Origin: Cyanobium gracile PCC 6307
GTDB taxonomy: Bacteria > Cyanobacteriota > Cyanobacteriia > PCC-6307 > Cyanobiaceae
Reading direction: 5' to 3'
Assembly (NCBI RefSeq): GCF_000316515.1
Contig: NC_019675.1
Span: 2,912,001 to 2,976,000 of the forward strand
DNA: 64,000 bases
The notes under the pieces were generated by a model, which searched no databases, was not told the origin of the DNA, and saw nothing but the letters and a program-made list of their open reading frames with translations. This document shows, piece after piece, positions 17,493-27,657 of this stretch; within the stretch, counting starts at the first letter, position 1; the number at the start of each line of letters is the position of its first letter. The position numbers were made by a program, and so were the translations under genes.

Positions 17493-18128
17493 TCAGCTGC
17501 GACCGGCCCCCAGCTTCGGCTCCGTGCCGGCCATCAGCCGCTGCAGGTTGCTCCGGTGCCGCCAGAGCACCAGCGCCGTGGTGAGCAGGGCCAGGCTCAG
17601 GTAGGCCGGCCGCAACCCGTCGGCGCCGAAGGAGCCCAGCATCAGCAAGGGCAGCGACAGGGCCGCGACCACGCTGGAGAGCGAGACGATGCGGCTGAGG
17701 GTCAGGGTGGTGAGGAAGATGCCGAAACAGGCCAGGCCCACGGGCCAGGTCAGGCCCAGCAGCATCCCCAGGCCGGTGGCCACCGCCTTGCCCCCTTTCC
17801 AGCCCAGCCAGAGCGGCCAGATGTGGCCGGCCAGGGCCGCCAGACCCGCCGCCACCACCCACCAGTCGCTCACGGCGCTGAAGCCGAGGGGCTGGAGCAC
17901 CGCCTTGGCCAGCAGCACGGCGGCCGTTCCCTTGAGCACGTCGAGCAGGAACACCACCAGGGCCGGACCCTTGCCCAGCACCCGCAGCACGTTGGTGGCG
18001 CCGGTGGAGCCGGAGCCTTCCTGGCGCAGGTCGACGCCGGCGAGCCAGTGGCCCGCCAGCCAGCCGAAGGGAATCGAGCCGAGCAGGTAGCCCGCCGGCA
18101 GCACCAGCAGTTCGGGGAGGAAGGCCAT
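17493..18128 (-). CDS. plsY: Glycerol-3-phosphate acyltransferase PlsY
   Basis: Integral membrane enzyme that transfers an acyl group from acyl-phosphate to glycerol-3-phosphate, the first step of phospholipid synthesis. In 211 residues, five hydrophobic segments flank the three conserved cytoplasmic loops: GSIPFGWLAG, EGSGSTGATNVLRVLGKGPA and GHIWPLWLGWKGGKAVATGLG, followed by the conserved WRHRSNLQRLMAGTE near the C-terminus. ATG at 18128 matches the usual N-terminus (LPELLVLPAGYLLGS). It follows the DUF3086 gene by 20 bases on the same strand and converges on proC. Confidence 0.95.
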   Translation of the reverse strand: MAFLPELLVLPAGYLLGSIPFGWLAGHWLAGVDLRQEGSGSTGATNVLRVLGKGPALVVFLLDVLKGTAAVLLAKAVLQPLGFSAVSDWWVVAAGLAALAGHIWPLWLGWKGGKAVATGLGMLLGLTWPVGLACFGIFLTTLTLSRIVSLSSVVAALSLPLLMLGSFGADGLRPAYLSLALLTTALVLWRHRSNLQRLMAGTEPKLGAGRS

Positions 18129-18148
18129 GGCAGGAATGGGCTGGAGGG

Positions 18149-19099
18149 TCAGTAGAGATCGGCTTCGGCGTCGAGCTCCCCGGGGCCGGCGGCGAAGGCC
18201 AGCCAGAGGGGGAACTGCAGGATCGGAATCTCGATCACCTGCTCGGCCGCGTCGATCACGATGAAGGGCAGTTCCCCCCGCTCCTCGAGTCGGTCGGCCC
18301 GCTCGATCAGGGCATCGGGGCGCTCGAACAGCACGATGCCGCTGGCGGGGCCGAAATCGTCGCGGCTCAGCCCCAGGCAGTCCTGCAGCCCCCGTCGCCA
18401 TTCCCCGAGGCGCTCCGGCTGGCTGGCCAGCACCAGGGTCTGGAAGCGCTCGCCGTAGAGCTCCCCCAGGATCGCGATCGCCGCAGCCGCCGCCAGGGCA
18501 TTGCGGCTGCGGCTGCCGCCGCTGGGTTGGGCGCCCCGACCGCCCTGGGAGAGGAACCAGTCCTCCAGCCGTGTGGCGGCGGAACCCTCGAGGGTCCGGC
18601 GCAGTTTCCAGGGATCGGCGTAGAAGTCGGGCTGGCCGCCGAACTGCTCCAGCCGCTCCCGGATCAGGTCCGCATCGTCGCTGAACAGGCCCGCGGCGGC
18701 CGGGGCCGCGGTGACCTGGGGAGCCCCGCTCGCCTCGGTTCCGGTCGTCGCCTGGTCGAGGGGGGAGGGCTGCACCACCAGCGGCTGCACCACCAGCTCC
18801 ATCTGCTCGGCGGCGGCGGCCAGATCCTGCAGGGCCCCCACCAGGTAGTCCTGGAAGCCCTTGAGACGCCGGGCGATCGCATCCGACTGGCCGGCGAAGC
18901 TGCCGGCGATCTCCTGGCGGATCTGCTCCCGGCGGCTCTCCAGTTCGCTGATCTCACCCAGGAGTGCGGCACGCCGTTCCCGCAGTTCCGTCAGGGCCAG
19001 CTCCACCAGCCCACTGGTGTCGGGGTTACCGGTTGCCGGGGTGGTCCCGGGAAGGGGCTCCGGCGGGGTGATGGCGGGCGGTTCGGGTTGGTCGCTCAT
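18149..19099 (-). CDS. DUF3086 family protein
   Basis: A 316-residue soluble cyanobacterial protein of unknown function. After a Pro-rich N-terminus comes a strongly predicted coiled coil (about residues 30-105, ELRERRAALLGEISELESRR and on), then the conserved domain containing DPWKLRRTLEGSAATRLEDW, a helical segment around NALAAAAAIAILGELYGERF and the C-terminal region with GIVLFERPDALIERADRLEE and ILQFPLWLAFAAGPGE. The order plsY-DUF3086-DUF3119-mlaE on one strand with four-base overlaps suggests a shared envelope or lipid role (inference). Confidence 0.87.
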   Translation of the reverse strand: MSDQPEPPAITPPEPLPGTTPATGNPDTSGLVELALTELRERRAALLGEISELESRREQIRQEIAGSFAGQSDAIARRLKGFQDYLVGALQDLAAAAEQMELVVQPLVVQPSPLDQATTGTEASGAPQVTAAPAAAGLFSDDADLIRERLEQFGGQPDFYADPWKLRRTLEGSAATRLEDWFLSQGGRGAQPSGGSRSRNALAAAAAIAILGELYGERFQTLVLASQPERLGEWRRGLQDCLGLSRDDFGPASGIVLFERPDALIERADRLEERGELPFIVIDAAEQVIEIPILQFPLWLAFAAGPGELDAEADLY

Positions 19100-19572
19100 G
19101 GCAGGCGGGGGGGCAAGACGGCGGGGGGTTCAGGGGAAGGGGCGGGCGGCAGGCGCCGCTCCAGCTCCTCCCGCAGGGCCGTGGCGTCGAACAGCATCGG
19201 CAGCAGGTGAAGGCTCTTCTGCTCCCGGAAATAGAACAGCACCGGCAGGGCCGGCCACCAGACCCGCCAGCCGATCCATTCGTCGTAGGGAAAGCGCCGG
19301 ATCACGGTCTCGCCACGGGACACCAGCAGGGCGTCGGCCGCGAAGCGCAACCGCAGCAGGGCCGTCTGCAGCAGCAGGAACAACCCCATGAGCCCCATGG
19401 CCAGGGCCGGCCAGAGCGCGGGGCCCCACAGGGGCCGCAGCTCCAGGGTGGCGACCGCCAGACCCAGCAGCCCGAGCGGCACCCAGGCCCGGGGGCGGAG
19501 GACCACAACGTTCGCGCCGGCGGCGCCGTCGGGGACGGCGCTGGCCGGAGGGGGGGAGGGGGTGGAGGTCAT
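19096..19572 (-). CDS. DUF3119 family membrane protein
   Basis: A 158-residue protein with two close N-terminal membrane segments (WVPLGLLGLAVATLELRPL and LWPALAMGLMGLFLLLQTAL) and a cytosolic PH-like C-terminal domain containing LVSRGETVIRRFPYDEWIGW and LPVLFYFREQKSLHLLPMLF. This is the pattern of the cyanobacterial and plastid DUF3119 family. Function unknown. The ATG at 19572 overlaps the mlaE stop, and its own stop overlaps the DUF3086 start (ATGA), so the three are probably translated together. Confidence 0.87.
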   Translation of the reverse strand: MTSTPSPPPASAVPDGAAGANVVVLRPRAWVPLGLLGLAVATLELRPLWGPALWPALAMGLMGLFLLLQTALLRLRFAADALLVSRGETVIRRFPYDEWIGWRVWWPALPVLFYFREQKSLHLLPMLFDATALREELERRLPPAPSPEPPAVLPPRLP

Positions 19573-20318
19573 TGGCCGAAGAGCAACTGGGTGAGCAGCA
19601 CGTCCACCAGGGCGACGCTGACAAGAATCATGACCACCGCGCCGGTGGTGCTGGCGCCCACCTCCTTGGGGCCCCCCCGGGTGGTGAGCCCCCAGCCGCA
19701 GGCGATCACAGCGATCATCAGGCCGAACACCACGGCCTTGAGCAGCATCGAGGGCAGGTCGTCGGGTTTCATCCAGACCCGCACCGAGTTCCAGAAGACG
19801 CTCGGAGGAATGCTGTACAGGAGGGTGCTGCTCACCTGGCCCGACCAGATCGCCATCCAGAAGAACAGCAGGCACTGCACCGGCGCCATCACCACCATGG
19901 CCAGCACCCGCGGCACCACCAGGTACTCCACCGGGTCGGTGCGCAGCATCGTGATGGCGTCGATCTGCTCGGTCACCTTCATGGTGCCCAGCTGGGCGGC
20001 GTAGGCGGTGGCCACCTTGCCGGTGAGCAGGGTCGCCGTGAGCAGGGGGGCGATCTCCCGCGAAAGGCCCAGGGCCAGCAGCCCCCCCACGGCGGCGCTG
20101 GCTCCCTGCTTGGAGAGTTCGGCCGCCACCTGGATGTTGAACACGGTGCCGGCCGCCAGGGCGGTGATCAGCACGATCAGGAAGCTGCCCGGTCCGGCCT
20201 CCAGCAGTTCCTGAACCAGGTCGACCATGCCGATGCGGCCACGGGCGATGGCACTCACCGCCTGACCGCCGATCATCAGGCTGGCCCCCAGCCGCTGCAG
20301 CCAGCGGGGCGGCTTCAT
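19569..20318 (-). CDS. mlaE: MlaE-type ABC transporter permease
   Basis: Permease of the MlaE/DUF140 family, which works with an MlaF ATPase and an MlaD (MCE) substrate-binding protein to move phospholipids between membranes. The plastid relative is TGD1. The 249-residue product has the family's core: LQELLEAGPGSFLIVLITAL, VAAELSKQGASAAVGGLLAL, SREIAPLLTATLLTGKVATA and EQIDAITMLRTDPVEYLVVP, ending in five or six membrane helices. The ATPase and MCE partners are not in this window. ATG at 20318 is where homology begins. It overlaps the upstream transporter gene by four bases and DUF3119 downstream by four. Confidence 0.93.
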   Translation of the reverse strand: MKPPRWLQRLGASLMIGGQAVSAIARGRIGMVDLVQELLEAGPGSFLIVLITALAAGTVFNIQVAAELSKQGASAAVGGLLALGLSREIAPLLTATLLTGKVATAYAAQLGTMKVTEQIDAITMLRTDPVEYLVVPRVLAMVVMAPVQCLLFFWMAIWSGQVSSTLLYSIPPSVFWNSVRVWMKPDDLPSMLLKAVVFGLMIAVIACGWGLTTRGGPKEVGASTTGAVVMILVSVALVDVLLTQLLFGQ

Positions 20319-21754
20319 GGCGCGGAGGGCGTCAGGGTCTCCGGCTCGGGGCCCCGCTCCGGCCAGCGCCGCATCACCACCAGGCCCAGCACCACCAGCA
20401 GCGCCGGGATCAGGCCCATGCACATCCGGATCGCCAGCAGGGCGCTGTCCGGCTGCAGGATGCCCTTGGCCGCCTGGTAGCCGCTCAGGCTCATCAGGTT
20501 GCCGAAGAAGAACAGGGCCAGGCTGATGCAGATCTTCTGGGTGAACACCATCCAGGCGCTGTAGAGCCCGGCGGGCTTCTCCGGATCGGCATCGATGGCG
20601 TCCGGAAGCAGCGCCCAGGGGATCAGGTAGGCGGTGGAGGCCCCCAGTCCGACAATCAGGATCGTCACCACCAGGGCGGTGAGACGCACCATGTTGGTGG
20701 TGGAGGCGGTGGGGCCCAAGGCGGCATCAAGGGGCACCAGCAGCATCGCCATCACACAGGCGGCGATCCAGAGGGCGGTGCCCCAGTGCAGGGCGGTGAG
20801 GCGACCACGCCGACGGGCGACGGCGGTCCAGAGCTGGAGTCCCACCAGGGTGCTGATCTGGAAGGGCAGCAGGATCCAGTTGCTCCAGCCCTCCGGCAGC
20901 CGCATCACCACCGGCAGGAAGATCAGCGCCGCCGTCTGCATGATCTGCAGGGCGCACCAGAGCAGCAGGTAGAGCCCCAGCACCATCTGGAAGCGTCCGT
21001 TGCTGCCCACCCGGGCCAGAAGCCGCCGGGTGGTGCCCCGCTGGCTGGTGGGCCGCTGGCAGTTCCGCGCCGCCGGGGCGATGCCCCAGCCGCAGAGCAG
21101 GGTGGAGCAGGTGATCAGCACCCCCGAGAAGATCCCCACCTGCAGGTAGCTGTCGGGGTTCTGGTGATCCTTGAGCAGCACGCCCCCCAGCACAATCCCC
21201 ACCAGGCCGGCGATGATCGAGCCGGTGAACCGGGCGCTGTTGAGGCGGGTGCGCAGGTTGACGCTGGTGGTGAGCTCCGCCGCCAGGGCGGAGTAGGGAA
21301 GGTTGACGCAGGTGTAGAGGGTGTTGGCCACCATCGAGATGGCCACGAACACGGCGAACCGGACCCAGAGCCCCCCCGGCGGCAGCCACCACATCAGGGC
21401 CATGGCGAAGCCGAGCGGAACGGCGCTGCCCAGGATCCAGGGCAGCCGGGGTCCCCAGGAGGACCGGGTCTTGTCGCTCAGCCAGCCCACGATCGGGTCG
21501 TTGATGGCATCCCAGAGCCGGGCGGTCATCAGCACCAGCCCGGCCATCCAGGCCGGCAGCCCCGCCGCTGAGGTGTAGAAGATGAAGAGGTAGAAGCCGA
21601 TCAGGGAGGCGGCCATGCCGGTGCCGGCGTCCCCCATGCCGTAGGCCAGGAGCACCCGGCGGCGCTCACCTGCGGGAAGGTCCGCCGTGTCCACCACACC
21701 CGACGGCAGGTGCGGCGCTGCCGGTGGCGGGATGGACGGCGTGGGGGTGGTCAA
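20315..21754 (-). CDS. GPH-family (MelB-like) sugar:cation symporter
   Basis: Twelve-helix secondary transporter of the glycoside-pentoside-hexuronide:cation symporter family in the major facilitator superfamily. Diagnostic stretches are AYGMGDAGTGMAASLIGFY near the N-terminus, then RLWDAINDPIVGWLSDKTRS with the conserved Asp pair, and WALLPDAIDADPEKPAGLYS in the second half. The substrate is unknown; sugars or related solutes are likely. The first codon is TTG at 21754, with a polar Pro-rich leader of about 25 residues, and GTG at 21697 is an alternative. It overlaps the mlaE gene by four bases, though membership in that lipid group may be incidental. Confidence 0.88.
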   Translation of the reverse strand: MTTPTPSIPPPAAPHLPSGVVDTADLPAGERRRVLLAYGMGDAGTGMAASLIGFYLFIFYTSAAGLPAWMAGLVLMTARLWDAINDPIVGWLSDKTRSSWGPRLPWILGSAVPLGFAMALMWWLPPGGLWVRFAVFVAISMVANTLYTCVNLPYSALAAELTTSVNLRTRLNSARFTGSIIAGLVGIVLGGVLLKDHQNPDSYLQVGIFSGVLITCSTLLCGWGIAPAARNCQRPTSQRGTTRRLLARVGSNGRFQMVLGLYLLLWCALQIMQTAALIFLPVVMRLPEGWSNWILLPFQISTLVGLQLWTAVARRRGRLTALHWGTALWIAACVMAMLLVPLDAALGPTASTTNMVRLTALVVTILIVGLGASTAYLIPWALLPDAIDADPEKPAGLYSAWMVFTQKICISLALFFFGNLMSLSGYQAAKGILQPDSALLAIRMCMGLIPALLVVLGLVVMRRWPERGPEPETLTPSAP

Positions 21755-21873
21755 ACCTGGAGGGGCTCCGGTGGTGGTCGTCGGGTTGTGGCCGTCCGGT
21801 GCAGGTCATAATGCTGCAGCCGGTTTCGGGGAACCAGTTCCGAAGAACCGGTCGCCAGTACCCCTGTACTGCT

Positions 21874-24118
<2,245 letters not shown>

Positions 24119-24125
24119 TGGGGCG

Positions 24126-24929
24126 ATGACCGCTTCCCCTGCCGCCCTGCTGCCGTCCGAGGAGGGCCGTCCGCCCCTGCCGGTCCGCCCCGGGCTGTGG
24201 TTGTTCGCCCCCAGTCGCGAGAGCCAGGGGGGTAGCGCCTGGCTGCTCGAGGCCGCCGGCGCCGATCTGCTGATCGACTGCCCCGCCTACACCCGGGCCA
24301 ACCTGCGCTTCCTGGCCGGCCGCCCCCGCCAGCGGACGTCGGGGAGCGGCGCCCCCCGGGCCTGGATCGTGCTCACCGGCCGCGGCGGCCACGGCCGCTG
24401 CCGCCGCCTGCAGCAGGCTTTGGGCTGGCCGGTGCTCGTTCAGGAACAGGAGGCCTACCTGCTGCCCGGTGTGGATCCGCTGCAGACCTTCGCCGCCGAA
24501 CACCGGCTGGAGCCGGATGTGCGGCTGCTCTGGACGCCGGGGCCCTCCCCGGGCGCCTGCGTGGTGCATGTCGCCCCGGCGGCGGGGGACGGCCGGGGCG
24601 GGCTGTTCTGCGGCCGGCTCCTGGTTCCGGTGGCGCCGGCCCGCGTCGCGCCCCTGCGGCAGCGGGGCACCTTCCATTGGGGTCGCCAGCTGCGCAGCAT
24701 CGAGCGGCTGCGCGGCTGGCTGCCGCCCGGCTCTCCCGGCTGGATCGCCAGCGGCGCCGGCCTGGGGGCGCTGAGGGGGGAGAAGCTGGTGGAGCAGGGC
24801 GCCGCCCTGCTGGCGGCCCTGGATCTGGAGGCCCTCCCGCTCCAGCCGCCCGGGGGCGGGCTGGAGGTTGCGGCCCTTACCACGGAACGCCCTGTTGCGG
24901 ACTCCATGGACCCCAAACCGCTGTCATGA
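24126..24929 (+). CDS. MBL-fold-like protein with degenerate metal site
   Basis: A 267-residue protein that resembles metallo-beta-lactamase-fold hydrolases of cyanobacteria in its layout: a strand pair ending LLIDCPAYTRANLRFL, a central VLTGRGGHGRCRRLQQALGW, QEQEAYLLPGVD, LLWTPGPSPGACVVHV and LFCGRLLVP. The usual HxHxDH zinc motif is not present at the expected site; only a single His remains in RGGHGRCRR. It may be a non-enzymatic relative or a separate family. ATG at 24126 follows the divergent glgX start closely, and hup is downstream, apparently with its own promoter. Confidence 0.68.
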   Translation: MTASPAALLPSEEGRPPLPVRPGLWLFAPSRESQGGSAWLLEAAGADLLIDCPAYTRANLRFLAGRPRQRTSGSGAPRAWIVLTGRGGHGRCRRLQQALGWPVLVQEQEAYLLPGVDPLQTFAAEHRLEPDVRLLWTPGPSPGACVVHVAPAAGDGRGGLFCGRLLVPVAPARVAPLRQRGTFHWGRQLRSIERLRGWLPPGSPGWIASGAGLGALRGEKLVEQGAALLAALDLEALPLQPPGGGLEVAALTTERPVADSMDPKPLS

Positions 24930-24943
24930 GTGGACTTCTCCTG

Positions 24944-24972
24944 TTGCGGCCCTGCAGCAACGCCCATACGAT
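24944..24972 (+). promoter_or_regulatory. Candidate sigma-70 promoter of hup
   Basis: TTGCGG at 24944-24949 is separated by 17 bases from TACGAT at 24967-24972, a reasonable housekeeping-type promoter. A start near 24979 would give a leader of about 100 bases before the HU gene. Confidence 0.45.
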
Positions 24973-25076
24973 TGGCGCGCTGAACGCACCGGGCGGTCGG
25001 GAACTTCCGATTCGCCTCCATCTCTCGACGTCCCGAACCCCGCCATCGCCACCTACCCGGAGGCTTCCCCCGAACA

Positions 25077-25352
25077 ATGAACAAAGCTGATCTCGTCAAC
25101 ATCGTGGCTGCCCGCACGGAGCTCACCAAGACCGACGTCTCCCTCGTCGTCGATGCCGCCATCGAAACCATCGTCGATTCGGTGGTCGAGGGCAAGAAGG
25201 TGTCCATCCTCGGCTTCGGCTCCTTCGAGCCCCGTGAGCGTTCCGCCCGTCAGGGTCTGAATCCCAAGACCGGCGAGAAGATCAAGATCCCCGCCAAGCG
25301 CGTACCCGCCTTCACCGCCGGCAAGCTCTTCAAGGACAAGGTCCAGGGCTGA
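25077..25352 (+). CDS. hup: DNA-binding protein HU
   Basis: Nucleoid-associated, DNA-bending histone-like protein that works as a dimer. The 91 residues begin MNKADLVNIVAARTELTKTD and show the HU signature GFGSFEPRERSARQGLNPKT with the arm residues (RQGLNPKTGEKIKIPA) that carry the conserved Pro at the tip, then VPAFTAGKLFKD. A single-copy small gene with a 147-base leader region containing a plausible promoter. gluQ starts 23 bases downstream. Confidence 0.97.
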   Translation: MNKADLVNIVAARTELTKTDVSLVVDAAIETIVDSVVEGKKVSILGFGSFEPRERSARQGLNPKTGEKIKIPAKRVPAFTAGKLFKDKVQG

Positions 25353-25375
25353 TCCCCAGCCGCCGCTCTCCGGCC

Positions 25376-26374
25376 ATGGCGGCGGCCGCAGGGGCGTCTG
25401 GACCTCCCCTGCGACTGCCCCTCCATCTCCAGGAACGCCTCGGCTGGGGTCTGGAGCTCCGGCGGCAGGGCTACCGAACCCGTTTCGCCCCGTCCCCCAC
25501 CGGCCCCCTGCACCGGGGCAACCTGCGCACCGCCCTGCTCGGCTGGCTCGAAGCCCGGCTGAAGGGCGGTGTGTGGCTATTGCGCATCGATGACCTCGAC
25601 GGGCCCCGCAACCGGTCGGGTGCCGAGGACGCGATCCTGGAGGATCTGCGCTGGCTGGGTCTGCCCTGGGACGGACCCGTGGCCCGCCAGAGCGCCCAGC
25701 GCGGCGTCTACGCCACCGTTCTCTCAGCCCTGCGCCAGGCCGGCCGTCTCTACCCCTGCCGCTGCAGCCGGCGGTTGCTGGCCGATGTCTCCGCCCCCCA
25801 TGGAGCGCTGGCGATCTATCCGGGCTACTGCCGGAATGGCCCGCCCCTGTGGGGCCCCCAGGCGGGGCGGCTGCCCAGCTGGCGACTGCGTCTGGAGCCC
25901 GGCGCCCTGCGCTGGCAGGAGCGCTGCGGACCCGCTGGCCGCCAGGACGGCCCCGCCGAGGTGGGGGATGTGGTGCTGCGCCGGGCCGACGGGGTGGTGG
26001 CTTACCACCTGGCCACAGCCGTGGATGAGCTGCTGATGGGCATCAGCGAGGTGGTGCGGGGAGAGGATCTGTGGCCCTCCACCGGGGCCCAGGTGGCCGT
26101 GATGGCCGCCCTCGGCACCGACCCGCCGGCCTATGCCCACGTGCCCCTGTGGCGTGATGGCCAGGGGGAGCGGCTGAGCAAGCGGGAGGGGGCCGAGGGG
26201 CTGGCCGGCATGCGCCGCCGGGGCCTGGATGCCCCCGGCGTGATCGGGGACCTGGCCGCCAGCCTCGGCCTGGTGCCGCCGGGCAGCCGGCTCAGTGCCC
26301 GGGAGCTGGCGAACCACCTGACCCTGGACGGCCTGGAGGATTCCCTGCGCCGGGGGAAGGGCACGAATGCTTAA
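25376..26374 (+). CDS. gluQ: Glutamyl-Q tRNA(Asp) synthetase
   Basis: Truncated glutamyl-tRNA synthetase paralogue that attaches glutamate to queuosine at the wobble base of tRNA(Asp). In 332 residues the class I HIGH-like motif is in RFAPSPTGPLHRGNLRTAL (about residue 40), zinc ligands are seen in PCRCSRR and YPGYC (about 125-150), and a KMSKS-like GERLSKREGAEG lies near 265. The anticodon-binding domain of true GluRS is missing, as expected. The N-terminal 30 residues are poorly conserved. It follows hup by 23 bases. Confidence 0.93.
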   Translation: MAAAAGASGPPLRLPLHLQERLGWGLELRRQGYRTRFAPSPTGPLHRGNLRTALLGWLEARLKGGVWLLRIDDLDGPRNRSGAEDAILEDLRWLGLPWDGPVARQSAQRGVYATVLSALRQAGRLYPCRCSRRLLADVSAPHGALAIYPGYCRNGPPLWGPQAGRLPSWRLRLEPGALRWQERCGPAGRQDGPAEVGDVVLRRADGVVAYHLATAVDELLMGISEVVRGEDLWPSTGAQVAVMAALGTDPPAYAHVPLWRDGQGERLSKREGAEGLAGMRRRGLDAPGVIGDLAASLGLVPPGSRLSARELANHLTLDGLEDSLRRGKGTNA

Positions 26375-26420
26375 GGAAGATTTCGGGATCCAGGGGGTCT
26401 GAGCCAGGCACAGTGAGGAG

Positions 26421-26660
26421 ATGAGAACAAATCCCTGCGAGCCGGCCATGGCTGCCCCGGTTCCTGCCTCCGGATCGAAGGGCCCGTCCCTCGGTCAGAG
26501 CCGATGTCCCCAGTGCGGCGGCAGCGGTCTGCTGCGCATCGATGATCAGCGTTACCGCACCTGCCTCGACTGCCTCGGCCAGGGCCGCTCCCCGGCCATC
26601 GGGGGCGATGGGATGGTCTTCCGAATCGTCACTTCAAGGTCCGTTTCTTCCGCCAGATGA
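26421..26660 (+). CDS. Small protein with DnaJ-type CxxCxGxG zinc motif
   Basis: A 79-residue product whose middle part has two cysteine pairs, CPQCGGSG (residues 29-36) and CLDCLGQG (48-55), spaced as in the zinc-binding repeats of DnaJ. The N-terminus is Pro/Ala/Ser-rich, and the last 20 residues, over a region of opposite-strand coding, are unlikely to be folded. It may bind zinc and act in protein or RNA handling, but nothing further can be said. Its 3' end overlaps the small membrane-protein gene on the other strand by 32 bases. Confidence 0.65.
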   Translation: MRTNPCEPAMAAPVPASGSKGPSLGQSRCPQCGGSGLLRIDDQRYRTCLDCLGQGRSPAIGGDGMVFRIVTSRSVSSAR

Positions 26661-26742
26661 AGAAGGCGGCGGTGGCCACAACCACGGCCAGGGGTGCCGC
26701 CGTGAGCAGCAGCAGGATCACGGCGGTCCAGTCGGTGTACAT
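26629..26742 (-). CDS. 37-residue single-span membrane protein, unknown
   Basis: ATG at 26742 opens a 37-codon frame beginning MYTDWTAVILLLLTAAP, one hydrophobic helix of about 23 residues, and ending with the basic tail WRKKRTLK. The positive tail predicts a cytoplasmic C-terminus. Its size and shape recall small subunits of photosynthetic or NDH-1 complexes, but it matches none that I recognise (not PetG, L, M or N, nor PsbN). The support is the clean start, hydrophobic profile and lack of any other gene on this stretch of the minus strand. Confidence 0.5.
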   Translation of the reverse strand: MYTDWTAVILLLLTAAPLAVVVATAAFFIWRKKRTLK

Positions 26743-26794
26743 GGGTGCGTGTGTTGAAGCGGTGCCATCATCCCAGCAGATGCCCCCTCCGGTG

Positions 26795-27100
26795 ATGGCC
26801 GACGCTCTGCAGTCCAGCGATGGTTCGCGCCCCTGCCGCGGGCTCCGGGCGGGTTCTCTGGCCGGCCTCCTGCTGCTCGTCCTGGCGGGGGGAGGGGGCA
26901 GGGTGCTGGCCAATGTGCAGTTCGAGAATTGCGTCACCGCCGCCGATGGGTCGATCACCTGCGACACGGTGCCCACCGGCAACACGCTGATGAATGATGT
27001 GGACGCCCGCTACGGGCTGCTGCAGAACGCCAGTCCCGGCTGGAGTGAGTTCGAGCCTTACGAGGGCTACGACGATGACTTCGGTGGCAATGAGACATGA
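26795..27100 (+). CDS. Small exported protein of unknown function
   Basis: From ATG 26795 the 101-residue product has an N-terminal hydrophobic segment (AGSLAGLLLLVLAGGGGRVLA) consistent with a signal peptide. The mature part carries two cysteines in ENCVTAADGSITCDT that could form a disulphide, then NDVDARYGLLQNASPGWSEF and an acidic Tyr-rich tail (EPYEGYDDDFGG). The CVTAxDGSxTCDT pattern looks conserved in picocyanobacteria from memory, but no function is known. The open frame upstream of 26795 is antisense to the 37-residue gene. Confidence 0.68.
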   Translation: MADALQSSDGSRPCRGLRAGSLAGLLLLVLAGGGGRVLANVQFENCVTAADGSITCDTVPTGNTLMNDVDARYGLLQNASPGWSEFEPYEGYDDDFGGNET

Positions 27101-27197
27101 ACTGCGGGGTCCGGGCCCCGTTGCAACGACATGTGGCGCTTCCTCGCGGCCAGCGGGTCCTCTGGAGTAGTTAGAAGGGTCACGCGCGGGGGTTGCG

Positions 27198-27461
27198 ATG
27201 CATTTCTGGGCACCCGAGATCAATCCGGCCCGCCCGCTGGAATGCACCCAGGCCGAGCGCTATGTGCTCCAGCGTCTCTCGGATGGTTCCTACGTCTCCA
27301 TCCGTCCCGACGACCAGGGCCTCGGAGATGTGAGCGAACCGACCACGGCCTATCTGTTCCATACCCACGAGGCGGCCCTACGTGCCGCCGGTGAACTCAA
27401 TCGTCTGGGTGGTGACGACTTTGACGTGGTCAAGGTGGAGTGGCCCATCGCCCTGTGCTGA
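27198..27461 (+). CDS. Conserved small cyanobacterial protein, unknown
   Basis: An 87-residue soluble protein: MHFWAPEINPARPLECTQAE, then a two-strand unit YVLQRLSDGSYVSIRPDD and a helix HTHEAALRAAGELNRLG before DFDVVKVEWPI. The compact alpha/beta layout and lack of low complexity make it a believable gene, but I cannot assign a family. It stands alone, between two regions that look like intergenic DNA. Confidence 0.7.
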   Translation: MHFWAPEINPARPLECTQAERYVLQRLSDGSYVSIRPDDQGLGDVSEPTTAYLFHTHEAALRAAGELNRLGGDDFDVVKVEWPIALC

Positions 27462-27600
27462 GGCCGGTGACTCCCGTCACGGTGAAGGCCTCTGGATCTT
27501 GTCTCCGGAAGCCGCCACAGGTTCCCCTTGGTTCGTGGCAACAATCGGCCGGGTGCCGTGGGCAGAGCTTCATCGGCTGGGCTTATCGGCAGATCCTCCA

Positions 27601-27629
27601 ATGACGACAAGCGACGAAAGCTTTATAGT
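27601..27629 (+). promoter_or_regulatory. Candidate promoter of the cyAbrB gene
   Basis: ATGACG (27601-27606), 17 bases, then TATAGT (27624-27629), a good sigma-70-type pair in the most AT-rich part of a 196-base intergenic region. Transcription would begin about 22 bases before the ATG at 27658. A short GTGAC-TCCC-GTCAC inverted repeat at 27467-27480, just after the preceding gene, is too short to call a terminator. Confidence 0.5.
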
Positions 27630-27657
27630 GTGATTCGAAAGGTCTTTTCTGCTTCCG

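Noticed and set aside
20315-21754. The GPH transporter as part of the lipid-transport group
   Set aside because: It overlaps mlaE by four bases, but its family moves sugars or similar solutes, and overlap alone is common throughout this compact genome.
24940-24962. GTTGC...GCAAC inverted repeat before hup as a regulatory hairpin
   Set aside because: Only five base pairs, and it overlaps the candidate -35 region; too short to call.
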